From Bacillota bacterium (GTDB lineage: Bacteria; Bacillota; Clostridia; Peptostreptococcales; Anaerovoracaceae): a stretch of 64,000 nt of DNA. The notes beneath the pieces are model-generated. The model saw only the letters and a program-made list of their open reading frames with translations, was not told where the DNA came from and ran no database searches. Below, piece by piece: positions 26,464 to 35,083 of this stretch (positions are counted from its first letter, which is position 1; the number at the start of each line of letters is the position of its first letter). Location of the stretch: contig JAFSUI010000032.1 of assembly GCA_017445315.1 (NCBI GenBank), positions 28,647 through 92,646 of the forward strand, written 5' to 3'. A program made the position numbers and the translations under genes.

Positions 26464-28020
26464 ATGAAGAGTAAACTCAATCTTGATCCAAAGGTGGTGG
26501 AGAGCGCAAGAGCTCATGCCAGAAATATTGCGCATGACATGCAGGACTTCATCAACAGACACACTACGGTAAGTACGGAGAGAACGATCCTTAGACTTCT
26601 CGGTATTGATGGTATCGATGATGTCGAAACTCCGCTTCCAAATGTGGTTGTAGATCATATCAAGGACGCGGGAGGACTTCCGAGAGGAGTTGCGTATTGG
26701 ATTGGAAACGCCATGATTCAGACAGGACTTAATCCGCAGGAGATTGCGGAGAAGGTCGCTACGGGAGAACTCGATATTACAAAGCTTGATACTGCTTCTC
26801 GCGAGGCGGCTGAAGAAGCAATCATGCCTATCGTTCATGAATCTCTTCATAAGATAAAGGCACAGAGCAAAAAACGTCTTGAGTATTTGGACAAGCTCGG
26901 AGAGGGCCGTCAGCCTTATTTATATGTAATAGTAGCAACGGGTAATATCTTTGAAGACGTAATCCAGGCTCAGGCTGCTGCCCGGCAGGGTGCGGATATA
27001 ATCGCAGTTATCAGATCGACCGCGCAGTCGCTTCTTGACCACGTTCCTTATGGACCTACCACTGAAGGCTTTGGTGGAACATGGGCAACTCAGGAGAACT
27101 TCAAGATTATGCGTAAGGCTCTTGATGAAGTTGGTGAAGAAGTCGGTCGTTATATCAGACTTTGTAACTATTCATCCGGACTCTGCATGCCGGAGATTGC
27201 CGCAATGGGCGCTCTCGAGAGACTCGATGTAATGCTTAACGATGCTATCTACGGAATCCTCTTCCGTGATATCAATATGCAGAGAACAATAGTTGACCAG
27301 TTCATGAGCCGTGTAATCATCGGTTACTGCGGAATCATCTTTAACTCCGGAGAAGATAACTATCTCACAACCGACGATGCTTATGAGGCAGCTCATACAG
27401 TAACCGCATCCCAGTTCATCAACGAGCAGTTTGCGGTACTTGCAAATATTCAGGAATGGCAGATGGGACTCGGTCATGCGTTTGAGATGGATCCGGATAT
27501 TGAGAACGGATTCCTTTATGAGCTTGCGCAGGCAGTTATGGCTCGCGAGATTTTCCCGAACGCATCGCTTAAGTATATGCCGCCAACAAAGTTCATGACG
27601 GGTAACATCTATAAGGGACATATTCAGGATGCGCTCTTTAACCTCGTAGCAGTATGGTCGGGACAGAGCCTCCAGCTCCTCGGAATGCTGACAGAGGCTG
27701 TTCATACTCCGCATATGCAGGATAGATATCTTTCTATTGAGAATGCTAACTATATATTCAATAACTGCAGGGACCTCGGTGAAGAGGTTGAGTTCAAGAA
27801 AGACGGAATCATTCAAAAGAGAGCGCAGGACGTTCTCGCAAAGGCCGATGCACTTCTTGCGGAGGTTGAGAAGGATGGACTCTTCAGCACCATTGAACAA
27901 GGAAAGTTCGGTGGCGTAAAACGTCCGATGGACGGCGGCAAAGGTCTTGACGGCGTTTGCGTAAAGGACGACCAGTATTTCAATCCGTTTATTCCGCTTA
28001 TGCTGAGAGGTGAAGAATAA
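26464..28020 (+). CDS. kamD: Lysine 5,6-aminomutase alpha subunit
   Basis: The 518-residue large subunit carries the TIM barrel that binds PLP and the top of adenosylcobalamin. Together with KamE it moves the terminal amino group of beta-lysine to C5, giving 3,5-diaminohexanoate. Length and order (immediately before kamE, after the reactivase genes) and the family-typical start 'SKLNLDPKVVESARAHARNIA' support the call. The stop and the kamE ATG overlap by one base (TAATG), so the subunits are probably made in equal amounts by coupled translation. An AAGGAGAAAAG site precedes the ATG. A long antisense open frame across this gene is a codon-usage shadow. Confidence 0.96.
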   Translation: MKSKLNLDPKVVESARAHARNIAHDMQDFINRHTTVSTERTILRLLGIDGIDDVETPLPNVVVDHIKDAGGLPRGVAYWIGNAMIQTGLNPQEIAEKVATGELDITKLDTASREAAEEAIMPIVHESLHKIKAQSKKRLEYLDKLGEGRQPYLYVIVATGNIFEDVIQAQAAARQGADIIAVIRSTAQSLLDHVPYGPTTEGFGGTWATQENFKIMRKALDEVGEEVGRYIRLCNYSSGLCMPEIAAMGALERLDVMLNDAIYGILFRDINMQRTIVDQFMSRVIIGYCGIIFNSGEDNYLTTDDAYEAAHTVTASQFINEQFAVLANIQEWQMGLGHAFEMDPDIENGFLYELAQAVMAREIFPNASLKYMPPTKFMTGNIYKGHIQDALFNLVAVWSGQSLQLLGMLTEAVHTPHMQDRYLSIENANYIFNNCRDLGEEVEFKKDGIIQKRAQDVLAKADALLAEVEKDGLFSTIEQGKFGGVKRPMDGGKGLDGVCVKDDQYFNPFIPLMLRGEE

Positions 28021-28898
28021 TGATAGATAAGAAGATATTAATGTTCCCGACAGACTCGGGCGGAGCAAAAGAAAGAGAAGCATTTGAACAGGCAGTTCCT
28101 GAAGAAGCAGGCTCCTCCACATCCAATGCGACATCTACTGTGGATCTAACCATGGTTAAGCCATACGGCGATACACTTAACGACGGAATGATGCAGACAA
28201 TGTTTACTCTTCCCGTACCTTACGGCGAAGAGGCAAACGAGGCAGCTCGCCAGCTCGTAAAGCAGATGGGTTGGGATGAACCAAACGTAACATACTCACA
28301 TGACATGGGTAATGGCTTTACGTACTTTGTTGTTTATGGTAAGTGCAGGCATACAGTTGATTTTACCAAAATCAAAGTTGTTAAGGTAGAAGTTGACGTA
28401 ATGGACCGTGTTGAGTGCGGCGACTATATCGGAGAAAACATCGGACGTGACGTCGTGGTAGTAGGTGCATCCACCGGTTCCGACGCTCATACCGTAGGAA
28501 TCGACGCCATCATAAACATGAAGGGCTTCCACGGACATTTCGGACTTGAGCGTTTCAAGAATGTAGAGGCATATAACCTGGGTTCGCAGGTTCCAAACGA
28601 GGAACTCATCGCAAGAGCAAAGGAAGTAAATGCCGATGCAATCCTGGTTTCGCAGACAGTAACCCAAAAAGACATCCATATAATAAACCTCACCAATATG
28701 GTTGAGCTTGTGGAAGCAGAGGGCATCCGCGACAAGGTACTCCTTCTCTGCGGCGGACCTCGTATCTCGCACGAACTCGCACAGGAACTTGGCTACGACG
28801 CGGGCTTCGGTCCTCACACATACGCCGAACACGTAATGAGCTATATAGCTACCGAAATCGTAAACCGCGGCTGGCAGAAGCGCCCACCACTAAAATAA
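28020..28898 (+). CDS. kamE: Lysine 5,6-aminomutase beta subunit (B12-binding)
   Basis: The 292-residue subunit has the base-off B12-binding motif DxHxxG (D155-A-H157-T-V-G160). Lys168, eleven residues after that His, sits where the PLP-binding lysine (K144 of the Clostridium sticklandii enzyme) is found. It makes the active enzyme with KamD. The protein is a little longer than usual because of a Ser/Thr-rich N-terminal stretch (about 28-42). It ends the kal-kamE unit; the ~333-bp palindrome starts only two bases after its stop. Confidence 0.96.
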   Translation: MIDKKILMFPTDSGGAKEREAFEQAVPEEAGSSTSNATSTVDLTMVKPYGDTLNDGMMQTMFTLPVPYGEEANEAARQLVKQMGWDEPNVTYSHDMGNGFTYFVVYGKCRHTVDFTKIKVVKVEVDVMDRVECGDYIGENIGRDVVVVGASTGSDAHTVGIDAIINMKGFHGHFGLERFKNVEAYNLGSQVPNEELIARAKEVNADAILVSQTVTQKDIHIINLTNMVELVEAEGIRDKVLLLCGGPRISHELAQELGYDAGFGPHTYAEHVMSYIATEIVNRGWQKRPPLK

Positions 28899-28899
28899 A

Positions 28900-29232
28900 T
28901 TTACACTGGGGACGGTTCTACTTGCAAAAATTAAACAAGAGGGACGGTTCTAGTTGCAAATCAGCAGATGCGTTTTGGTATATATTTGCCAAGCCATCCG
29001 AGCAGTTTACTACAATCACACAAAATCACGAAAAAAGACCTTCGCTTGAGTTTGGATACTGTTTGAGCCCGTAAGGGTGAGTTTATCCAAACTCCCGAAG
29101 GTCTTTGAGTTTTGTTGTGATTGTTAAACTGCGAGGGGTAGGCAAATATGTGCCAACGCATCTACGCAAGATTTGCAAGTAGAACCGTCCCCACTGCAAA
29201 AGATTTGCAAGTAGAACCGTCCCCAGTGTAAA
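28900..29232. repeat. Large nested near-palindrome bounded by GGGGACGGTTC inverted repeats
   Basis: A 29-bp perfect terminal inverted repeat (28900-28928 with 29204-29232) encloses a second, variant pair of the same motif (28941-28961 with 29171-29193). Inside these, three further imperfect arm pairs match: CAGATGCGTT-type (about 28965-28990 with 29142-29163), GCAGTTTA...AATCACA-type (29001-29025 with 29109-29133) and AAGACCTTCG...GTTTGGATA-type (29035-29057 with 29085-29106). The centre is near 29066. No coding frame is credible. The 474-bp gap between kamE and the AtoE-like gene is made of this element plus the promoter at 29300. Confidence 0.9.
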
Positions 29233-29299
29233 TGCCATATATGGTGGGTGACAAGACAGGTGTCAACGAGATGTTGGTGCTATTTAGCGCTTTAACTAG

Positions 29300-29329
29300 T
29301 TGACAAATTTTCTTTTTGAGGATTATAAT
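29300..29329 (+). promoter_or_regulatory. Consensus sigma-A promoter for the AtoE-like gene
   Basis: TTGACA (29300-29305), an 18-base spacer and TATAAT (29324-29329) match consensus in all 12 positions. The start codon is 43 bases further on. The in-frame TTG inside the -35 box is not a start. Confidence 0.85.
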
Positions 29330-29371
29330 AGGTTCGATATTATCACTATTAGTACTATTAGGAGGGAATTT

Positions 29372-30784
29372 ATGAAAAAATTCACTGCAGGGTGCGTTAA
29401 TGTCATGAGTAAGTGGCTACCTGACGCATTCATCTTCGCTGTGATTCTTACGATTATCGTATTCATCGCAGCAATGCCTGCTGCTGGCGCAAATCCGCTC
29501 CAGATGGCTATGGCATGGGGTAGTGGTGTATGGGGACTCCTTGCATTCTCCATGCAGATGGCACTGGTAGTAGTTACCGGTACTGCATTTGCTACAGCAC
29601 CAGTTGTAAAGAAGGTACTGAACGCCATTGCAAAACTTGCAAAGACACCTGCACAGGGCGTTGCGCTTGTTGTATTGGTTTCCGGTATTGCAAACTTCCT
29701 TAACTGGGGATTCGGACTTATCGTAGGTGCGCTCCTCGGTCGTGCAGTAGCAAGACAGCTTAAGAACGTAGACTATCGTATGCTTATCGCTGCCGGCTAT
29801 TCCGGATTTGTAATTTGGCATGCTGGTATGTCCGGTTCCATTCCGCTAGCTCTTAACACAGCAGCAAACCTCAATCCCGAAACAGGAATGGCTAACACGG
29901 GTGGAGCTGTTACAGAATTGATTTCAACATCAGAAACAATCTTTGCTCCATGGAACCTTATCATGGTTGCTGGAGTAGTAATCCTGACAGCAGTTCTGTT
30001 CGCTATTTCCCATCCGAAGCCAGAAGATACTTTCGTTGTAGATCCTGCTCTTCTTGAGGATGTTGAGAGAGAGTATCCAAAGGCTGTTACACCTGCTGAA
30101 AAGATTGAGAACAGCCCGATTCTTTCTTGGATAGTAGGTATCTGCGGTCTTGTATGGATTGTAGTAAACTTCTTCGTAAAGATTGAAGTAAATGGAACAA
30201 TGTTTGGTAAGGGCCTCAATGGTCTTGACCTTAACTCCGTAAACTTCATCTTCCTGATTCTCGGTCTTCTTGGACATGGAACACCAATCCGCTACGTCCA
30301 CGCAGTTATCGATGCAGCAAAGGGTGCAGCTGGCGTTATCCTCCAGTTCCCATTCTATGCTGGTATTCAGGCTATGATGGTATTCAAGGCTGGTTCAACA
30401 GGAACATCACTTGCAGCTGTAATCTCTGAATTCTTCGTAAGTATTTCGAACCACGTTACATTCCCGGTATGGACGTTCCTTGCTGCCGGTATCGTAAACT
30501 TCTTCGTACCATCAGGCGGTGGACAGTGGTCCGTTCAGGGTCCAATCATGATGCCTGCAGGTCTCAAGCTTGGCGTAAAGCCGGCTGTAACTGGTATGGC
30601 TATTGCTTGGGGTGACCAGTGGACTAACATGATTCAACCGTTCTGGGCTCTTCCGGCACTCGGTGCTGCAGGTCTCGGTGCAAAGGACATCATGGGTTAC
30701 TGCGTACTCACACTCCTCGTAATGGGTGTTGTTGGTGTTGTAGGCTTCATACTCGTAGGAGTACTTGGCATATCAGCAATTTAA
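29372..30784 (+). CDS. AtoE-like short-chain fatty acid transporter
   Basis: The 470-residue membrane protein matches the TIGR00366/COG2031 AtoE family: about 11 hydrophobic helices, 'SWLPDAFIFAVILTIIVF' near the start, 'NWGFGLIVGALLGR', 'HAGMSGSIPL' and 'PSGGGQWSVQGP'. AtoE is linked to uptake of short-chain fatty acids; in a fermentative lysine cluster it could equally export butyrate or acetate. It has its own consensus promoter and AGGAGGG site (29360-29366). I chose the ATG at 29372 over an upstream in-frame TTG. A hairpin follows at 30803. Transport of lysine itself is less likely on family grounds. Confidence 0.88.
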   Translation: MKKFTAGCVNVMSKWLPDAFIFAVILTIIVFIAAMPAAGANPLQMAMAWGSGVWGLLAFSMQMALVVVTGTAFATAPVVKKVLNAIAKLAKTPAQGVALVVLVSGIANFLNWGFGLIVGALLGRAVARQLKNVDYRMLIAAGYSGFVIWHAGMSGSIPLALNTAANLNPETGMANTGGAVTELISTSETIFAPWNLIMVAGVVILTAVLFAISHPKPEDTFVVDPALLEDVEREYPKAVTPAEKIENSPILSWIVGICGLVWIVVNFFVKIEVNGTMFGKGLNGLDLNSVNFIFLILGLLGHGTPIRYVHAVIDAAKGAAGVILQFPFYAGIQAMMVFKAGSTGTSLAAVISEFFVSISNHVTFPVWTFLAAGIVNFFVPSGGGQWSVQGPIMMPAGLKLGVKPAVTGMAIAWGDQWTNMIQPFWALPALGAAGLGAKDIMGYCVLTLLVMGVVGVVGFILVGVLGISAI

Positions 30785-30802
30785 CCAAGAATTATTTTGG
30801 CG

Positions 30803-30829
30803 GGGGCGGTCCACAGGGCCGTCCCTTTC
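30803..30829 (+). terminator. Probable terminator after the AtoE-like gene
   Basis: GGGGCGG (30803-30809) pairs with CCGTCCC (30819-30825) with one G-U pair, followed by TTTC. The short T tract suggests partial readthrough towards atoD. Confidence 0.5.
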
Positions 30830-30907
30830 ACTTTACAGCCATTTCACTTGAGGTCTTTTCTCAGGGCCGGGTAATGGCTGTCAATGAATGTCGAAGGAAA
30901 GAGTCAT

Positions 30908-31147
30908 ATGCCGCAAGATATATCTACAATACTTAAGACAGTTGTCATATTGGCAGTTTTTGTTCTTCTTACGATAACGTGCATATCAAATATTATTCGT
31001 CATCATAAAGAGGATAAGATGGCAAAGGAGGAGAGGAAGAGAAGGAGATCTCCGTTTGCCCAGGGCTCAGGCGATGCCGATCAACTGATGGAAACCCTGC
31101 TTAATGACAGCAATCCTAAGGAGGAGAACCCGGAGGATAATTATTAA
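30908..31147 (+). CDS. Small single-pass membrane protein, function unknown
   Basis: The 79-residue product has one membrane helix (about 9-28, 'VVILAVFVLLTITCISNII') followed by a strongly basic stretch (HHKEDKMAKEERKRRR) and an acidic tail. The basic flank should stay in the cytoplasm, with the N-terminus outside. An earlier ATG (30884) is in frame, but AAGGAAAG is correctly spaced only for the ATG at 30908. It lies between the AtoE-like gene and the CoA-transferase genes. I do not recognise the family. Confidence 0.6.
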   Translation: MPQDISTILKTVVILAVFVLLTITCISNIIRHHKEDKMAKEERKRRRSPFAQGSGDADQLMETLLNDSNPKEENPEDNY

Positions 31148-31165
31148 ATAGATTAAATAGCCGCG

Positions 31166-31194
31166 TTGTTTTTCTGAAGACATTGTGGTACAAT
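31166..31194 (+). promoter_or_regulatory. Sigma-A promoter for atoD-atoA
   Basis: TTGTTT (31166-31171), 17 bases, then TACAAT (31189-31194). A small CTGTT...AACAG inverted repeat follows in the 5' leader (31199-31215). Confidence 0.6.
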
Positions 31195-31267
31195 AATACT
31201 GTTGGATTTTAACAGTGAAATTCAACAAATCGTCAGTCATATTTTTGTGGAGAAAGGTGATTTAGAT

Positions 31268-31984
31268 ATGGCAGTAAACAAAATAATCACTGCAGAAGAA
31301 GCCGTAGCCGGCGTAAAGGACGGTATGACTATCATGATCGGTGGATTCCTTGGAACAGGTACACCGGAGTGCATCATCGATGCTTTGGTAGCAAAGGGAG
31401 TTAAGGACCTTACCGTAATCGCTAACGACGGCGGTCTTCCGGTAGGCGCCTATGATGCTAAGACAGCAAGAGGCGTTGGCAAATTGCTCGAAAAGGGCAT
31501 GATTAAACATCTTATTGCTTCCCACGTTGGAATGAATCCACTCGTAGGAGACGGAATGAATGCTGGAACCCTTCAGGTTACACTCGTTCCACAGGGAACA
31601 CTTGCAGAAAAAATCCGTGCGGCCAACTATGGTCTCGGCGGCGTTCTTACACCTACTGGCGTAAGCACACCGATGGAAGTGGAGAAGGACGAACTCGGAA
31701 GAGATAAGCAGGTGCTTGAACTCGATGGAAGAAAGTATCTCCTTGAGATGCCACTCCGTGCAGACTATTCATTCTGCAGAGCATCTGTAGCTGATACATT
31801 TGGTAACTTCTACTGTGCCAAAGCAACAAAGAACTTCAACTATGTAATGGCTGGTGCTGCTGAGCACAACATAATTGCAGCAGAGAAGCTCGTTCAGGTT
31901 GGCGATGTTGATCCTGATATGTGGGATGTTCCGGGCGTAGTAGTAGAAGGAATCGTGGAAGGAGAACCGGTATGGCAGATCTAA
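31268..31984 (+). CDS. atoD: Acetate/butyrate--acetoacetate CoA-transferase subunit A
   Basis: The 238-residue subunit has the CoA-transferase family I alpha signature ('GMTIMIGGFLGTGTPECIIDAL', 'LTVIANDGG', 'GVLTPTGVSTPMEV'). With AtoA it moves CoA between acyl-CoA and free acids; in lysine fermentation it would take CoA from butyryl-CoA to acetoacetate, releasing butyrate. The start was moved from an upstream in-frame codon (31202) to the ATG at 31268, which has AAAGGTGA just upstream and matches family N-termini. It overlaps atoA by 13 bp. Confidence 0.93.
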   Translation: MAVNKIITAEEAVAGVKDGMTIMIGGFLGTGTPECIIDALVAKGVKDLTVIANDGGLPVGAYDAKTARGVGKLLEKGMIKHLIASHVGMNPLVGDGMNAGTLQVTLVPQGTLAEKIRAANYGLGGVLTPTGVSTPMEVEKDELGRDKQVLELDGRKYLLEMPLRADYSFCRASVADTFGNFYCAKATKNFNYVMAGAAEHNIIAAEKLVQVGDVDPDMWDVPGVVVEGIVEGEPVWQI

Positions 31985-32625
31985 AAGAAAGAATTGCAAG
32001 AAGATGCGCAAAGGAATTTGAAGATGGCGCATTTGTAAACCTTGGTATTGGCCTTCCTACACAAGTTGCAAACTATATCCCAGAGGGAGTAACTGTTACA
32101 CTTCACTCCGAGAACGGATTTGCCGGTCTCGCTGGAATGGCTGAGAAAGGTCATGAAGACGTTGACATCATCAACTCCGGTGGTGCATATGTAACAACAG
32201 TTCCATGGGTTAAGTATTTTGACACAGCTACAAGCTTTGGTATGGCTAGAGGACACCTCGATGCTACAGTACTTGGAGCTATGGAAGTTGCTGAGAACGG
32301 CGACCTCGCTAACTGGATTGTTCCGGGCGCAAAGGTTGCAGGAATGGGCGGAGCTATGGACCTCGTTGCTGGAGCAAAGAAGGTTATCGTAGTTTCCATG
32401 CACACACAGAAGGGCGCTCCAAAGATTTTGGAAAAATGCACACTTCCACTTACAGCTGAAAAATGCGTAAGCAAGATCATAACAGAAATGGGCGTTATGG
32501 AAGTTACTCCTGAAGGAATCGTAGTTACGGAACTTCATCCGGACTATTCCAAGGAAGACATCCAGGCAGCTACAGGCTGCAAGCTCATCTTCAGCCCGGA
32601 TCTTAAGCCGATGGAAGAAGAATAA
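31972..32625 (+). CDS. atoA: Acetate/butyrate--acetoacetate CoA-transferase subunit B
   Basis: The 217-residue beta subunit contains the active-site Glu in 'LHSENGFAGL', which forms the glutamyl-CoA intermediate, and the family start 'LKERIARRCAKEFEDGAFVNLGIGLPT'. The ATG at 31972 lies inside the end of atoD and has GGAGAA upstream; the open frame extends further upstream, but that part only duplicates atoD in another frame. A strong terminator follows. Together with atoD it completes the lysine-to-butyrate route apart from the cleavage enzyme Kce and butyryl-CoA formation. Confidence 0.94.
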   Translation: MADLKERIARRCAKEFEDGAFVNLGIGLPTQVANYIPEGVTVTLHSENGFAGLAGMAEKGHEDVDIINSGGAYVTTVPWVKYFDTATSFGMARGHLDATVLGAMEVAENGDLANWIVPGAKVAGMGGAMDLVAGAKKVIVVSMHTQKGAPKILEKCTLPLTAEKCVSKIITEMGVMEVTPEGIVVTELHPDYSKEDIQAATGCKLIFSPDLKPMEEE

Positions 32626-32648
32626 ACTAATAAATCTATTAGTCCATC

Positions 32649-32677
32649 AAAGGGCGGGCGCAATGCCCGCCCTTTTT
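32649..32677 (+). terminator. Strong intrinsic terminator of the lysine fermentation region
   Basis: AAAGGGCGGGC and GCCCGCCCTTT form an 11-bp perfect stem around GCAAT, running into TTTTTT. Confidence 0.95.
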
Positions 32678-32692
32678 TGAAAAGGAGAGTAT

Positions 32693-34393
32693 ATGAAGTT
32701 TAGGGACATGCCTTATGAAAGGCCAAATCCAAATGAAGTAAAAGCAAAGATTGCAGAGTTTATAGAAAGAGAAAAAGCCGCTTCATCCTATGAAGAAGCA
32801 AAGGCTATATTTATGGAGCAACAGAAGGAGGCCAAGCATACAATGACAATGGCCAATCTCGCAAGCATCAGAAACTCTATCAATACAAAGGATGCATTCT
32901 ATGAAGGCGAAAAGAACTTCTGGAATCAGTTTGAACCTGAACTGGAAGAATGCATGCATCAGTGGAACAATGCTCTTCTCGATTCTCCATTCAGAAAGAA
33001 TTTTGAAGAAGAGTTCGGCGAGATTGTTACCTTGAATGCCGAAATATCAAAGAGGTCATTTAGCCCCGAGATGGTTCCGCTAATGGTAAAGGAAAACGAG
33101 CTTGATACAAGATATTCCAAGCTTATCGCATCCGCCCAGATTCCTTTTAAGGATGGCATATATACTTTGTCGCAGCTCGCGCCGTTTAAGACAAGCGCTG
33201 ATGACGAAGAAAGACTCGCCGCATGGAAGGCTGAGGGCGCTTGGTATAAAGAAAATCAGGCTGAGCTTGACGAGATTTATGATGAACTCGTTAAACTAAG
33301 AACATCCATGGGTAAGATGCTCGGTTATGAGAACTTTGTTCCGCTTGGATACGACCGCATGACCAGAAATTGCTACGACAAGAATGATGTAGAGAAGTTC
33401 CGCAAAGCAGTAGTTAAATATCTCGTTCCTGTTGCTGAATCCATCTACAAAAAGCAGGCAGAGAGACTCGGAAAAGATTATCCGCTTAGCTTTGCTGATG
33501 CAGCATTGGAATTTAGAAGCGGAAATCCTAGTCCAAAGGGAACGGCCGACGATATAGTCGCTGCCGGAAAGAAGTTCTATGACGAACTTTCTCCGGAGAC
33601 AAGCGTATTCTTTAATACAATGCTTGATAATGAACTCATGGATCTTCTATCTACAGAAGGAAAGAGAGCAGGCGGATACTGCACATCAATTCCTGATTAT
33701 GAGGTACCGTTTATCTTTGCAAACTTTAATGGAACTCAGCACGACGTAGAGGTAGTTACCCATGAGGCAGGTCATGCCTTTGCTGCATGGACAAACAGAA
33801 AAAGAGTACCAATGAGCACAGTATGGCCGAGCATGGAGGGATGCGAGGTTCACTCAATGTCAATGGAATTCTTTGCGGATCCATGGGCGGAAGACTTCTT
33901 TGGAGATGATAAGGATAAATATCTATATAGCCATCTCTCGGGATCGATAACGTTCATCCCTTATGGCACAATGGTCGATCACTTCCAGCATATTGTATAT
34001 GAGAATCCGGAGCTCACACCTTCTGAGAGACATGTGGAGTGGAAGAAACTCCTCGGAATTTATATGCCGTGGATGAAGTTAGACGGAGAGATTCCGGTAT
34101 ATAGTGACGGCGAGGGCTGGCAGAGACAGCTCCATATATATGGAATGCCTTTCTATTATATAGATTATTGCCTCGCGCAGACAGTTGCCCTTATGTTCTG
34201 GGCAATGATTCAGGAAGACAAGGACAATGCTTGGAAGCATTATATGGCTTATACCGAGCAGGGAGGAAGCACCACATTCACAGAACTCTTAAAGAATGCT
34301 GAACTCGACAGTCCATTTGATGAAAACACTCTGAGAAGTGTCTGCGAAAAGGCAAAGGAATATCTTGATAATTTCAATATTACCTGGGAATAA
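32693..34393 (+). CDS. M3 family oligoendopeptidase
   Basis: The 566-residue zinc metallopeptidase carries HEAGH (357-361) in 'VTHEAGHAFAAW', the HExxH motif of family M3, with a downstream Glu in 'SMEGCEVHSMSMEFF' as the likely third ligand. It is close in length to PepF/M3B oligoendopeptidases and lacks a signal peptide, so it should cleave imported peptides in the cytoplasm. It precedes a membrane protein gene and the oligopeptide importer, which fits peptide use as an amino acid source. AAAGGAGAG lies before the ATG; the next ATG overlaps its stop (TAATG). Confidence 0.93.
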   Translation: MKFRDMPYERPNPNEVKAKIAEFIEREKAASSYEEAKAIFMEQQKEAKHTMTMANLASIRNSINTKDAFYEGEKNFWNQFEPELEECMHQWNNALLDSPFRKNFEEEFGEIVTLNAEISKRSFSPEMVPLMVKENELDTRYSKLIASAQIPFKDGIYTLSQLAPFKTSADDEERLAAWKAEGAWYKENQAELDEIYDELVKLRTSMGKMLGYENFVPLGYDRMTRNCYDKNDVEKFRKAVVKYLVPVAESIYKKQAERLGKDYPLSFADAALEFRSGNPSPKGTADDIVAAGKKFYDELSPETSVFFNTMLDNELMDLLSTEGKRAGGYCTSIPDYEVPFIFANFNGTQHDVEVVTHEAGHAFAAWTNRKRVPMSTVWPSMEGCEVHSMSMEFFADPWAEDFFGDDKDKYLYSHLSGSITFIPYGTMVDHFQHIVYENPELTPSERHVEWKKLLGIYMPWMKLDGEIPVYSDGEGWQRQLHIYGMPFYYIDYCLAQTVALMFWAMIQEDKDNAWKHYMAYTEQGGSTTFTELLKNAELDSPFDENTLRSVCEKAKEYLDNFNITWE

Positions 34394-34950
34394 TGAGCAA
34401 AAACGGAGACAAGAAACAAAGAAAATACTGGAACGATCATCTACGCAATATGTATCTTGATGAGGAGGGGAGTTACTCCTATCAGGGAACATATCGCACT
34501 ATAAAGGGTGACGGAAAGGCAATTAATAAAAAGGCTTGGTTTTTTGTTGCAATAATGGATGCCGCTTTACTTTTAAGCGGCATTTTTCCTGCAACGGGAG
34601 CCATGGACACATGGTATGTTCTCATCCCTTATGCCGCATCCATAATATGCTGCGGGTTCATAACATACTATATGTTCAAGTGGACAACAAAGGGAGTATC
34701 AACACTTAGAGAATACGTCTATGAAAAGACCTGGCCGAGAATTGGACCTGCGACTCTATCAGCAACCATATCGAGTGGAATAACTCTAATTATGGAGATA
34801 TTTTTCTTGGTAAGAAATGGAATGGGAGAGCATCCAAAGGGAGCGATTTTGCTAGTAATTTGTTGTATGACTACAAGTGTTCTAGGGTGGTTCTTGTCGC
34901 GATTCATAAAAACTCAGGAATGGCTAAATTTAGTGGAAAAGGAAAGATAA
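34393..34950 (+). CDS. Membrane protein of unknown function
   Basis: The 185-residue protein has a polar N-terminus (1-48) and four hydrophobic segments, at about 51-71, 77-97, 119-140 and 152-170. It starts within the stop codon of the oligopeptidase gene (one-base overlap), so its translation is probably coupled to it. I recognise no family motif. The product may be a partner of the peptidase or simply share its promoter. Confidence 0.65.
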   Translation: MSKNGDKKQRKYWNDHLRNMYLDEEGSYSYQGTYRTIKGDGKAINKKAWFFVAIMDAALLLSGIFPATGAMDTWYVLIPYAASIICCGFITYYMFKWTTKGVSTLREYVYEKTWPRIGPATLSATISSGITLIMEIFFLVRNGMGEHPKGAILLVICCMTTSVLGWFLSRFIKTQEWLNLVEKER

Positions 34951-34990
34951 TTAAGCGCATTTTGAATCGTTTTGTAAGTAGCTTAAATTC

Positions 34991-35019
34991 TTGACTTGAA
35001 TGCCCAATTGCTTTATTAT
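34991..35019 (+). promoter_or_regulatory. Sigma-A promoter for the opp operon
   Basis: TTGACT (34991-34996), 17 bases, then TATTAT (35014-35019), with a leader of about 57 bases ending in AAGGAGG before the ATG at 35084. Confidence 0.7.
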
Positions 35020-35083
35020 TAAACGGGTGCACAAAACTATATCTATGTGCATCGTGCAGTTAGATTATTAAGGAGGAAATTAC

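Noticed and set aside
27172-28134. 320-codon antisense frame across kamD-kamE
   Set aside because: Composition is Cys/Leu/His-rich without motifs, and it is opposite two certain genes; it is a codon-usage shadow.
28900-29232. CRISPR-like array from repeated GGGGACGGTTC motifs
   Set aside because: The copies are inverted rather than direct, unevenly spaced, and there are no cas genes.
29300-29371. Upstream TTG start for the AtoE-like protein
   Set aside because: The TTG is part of the TTGACA -35 box, upstream of the expected transcript start.
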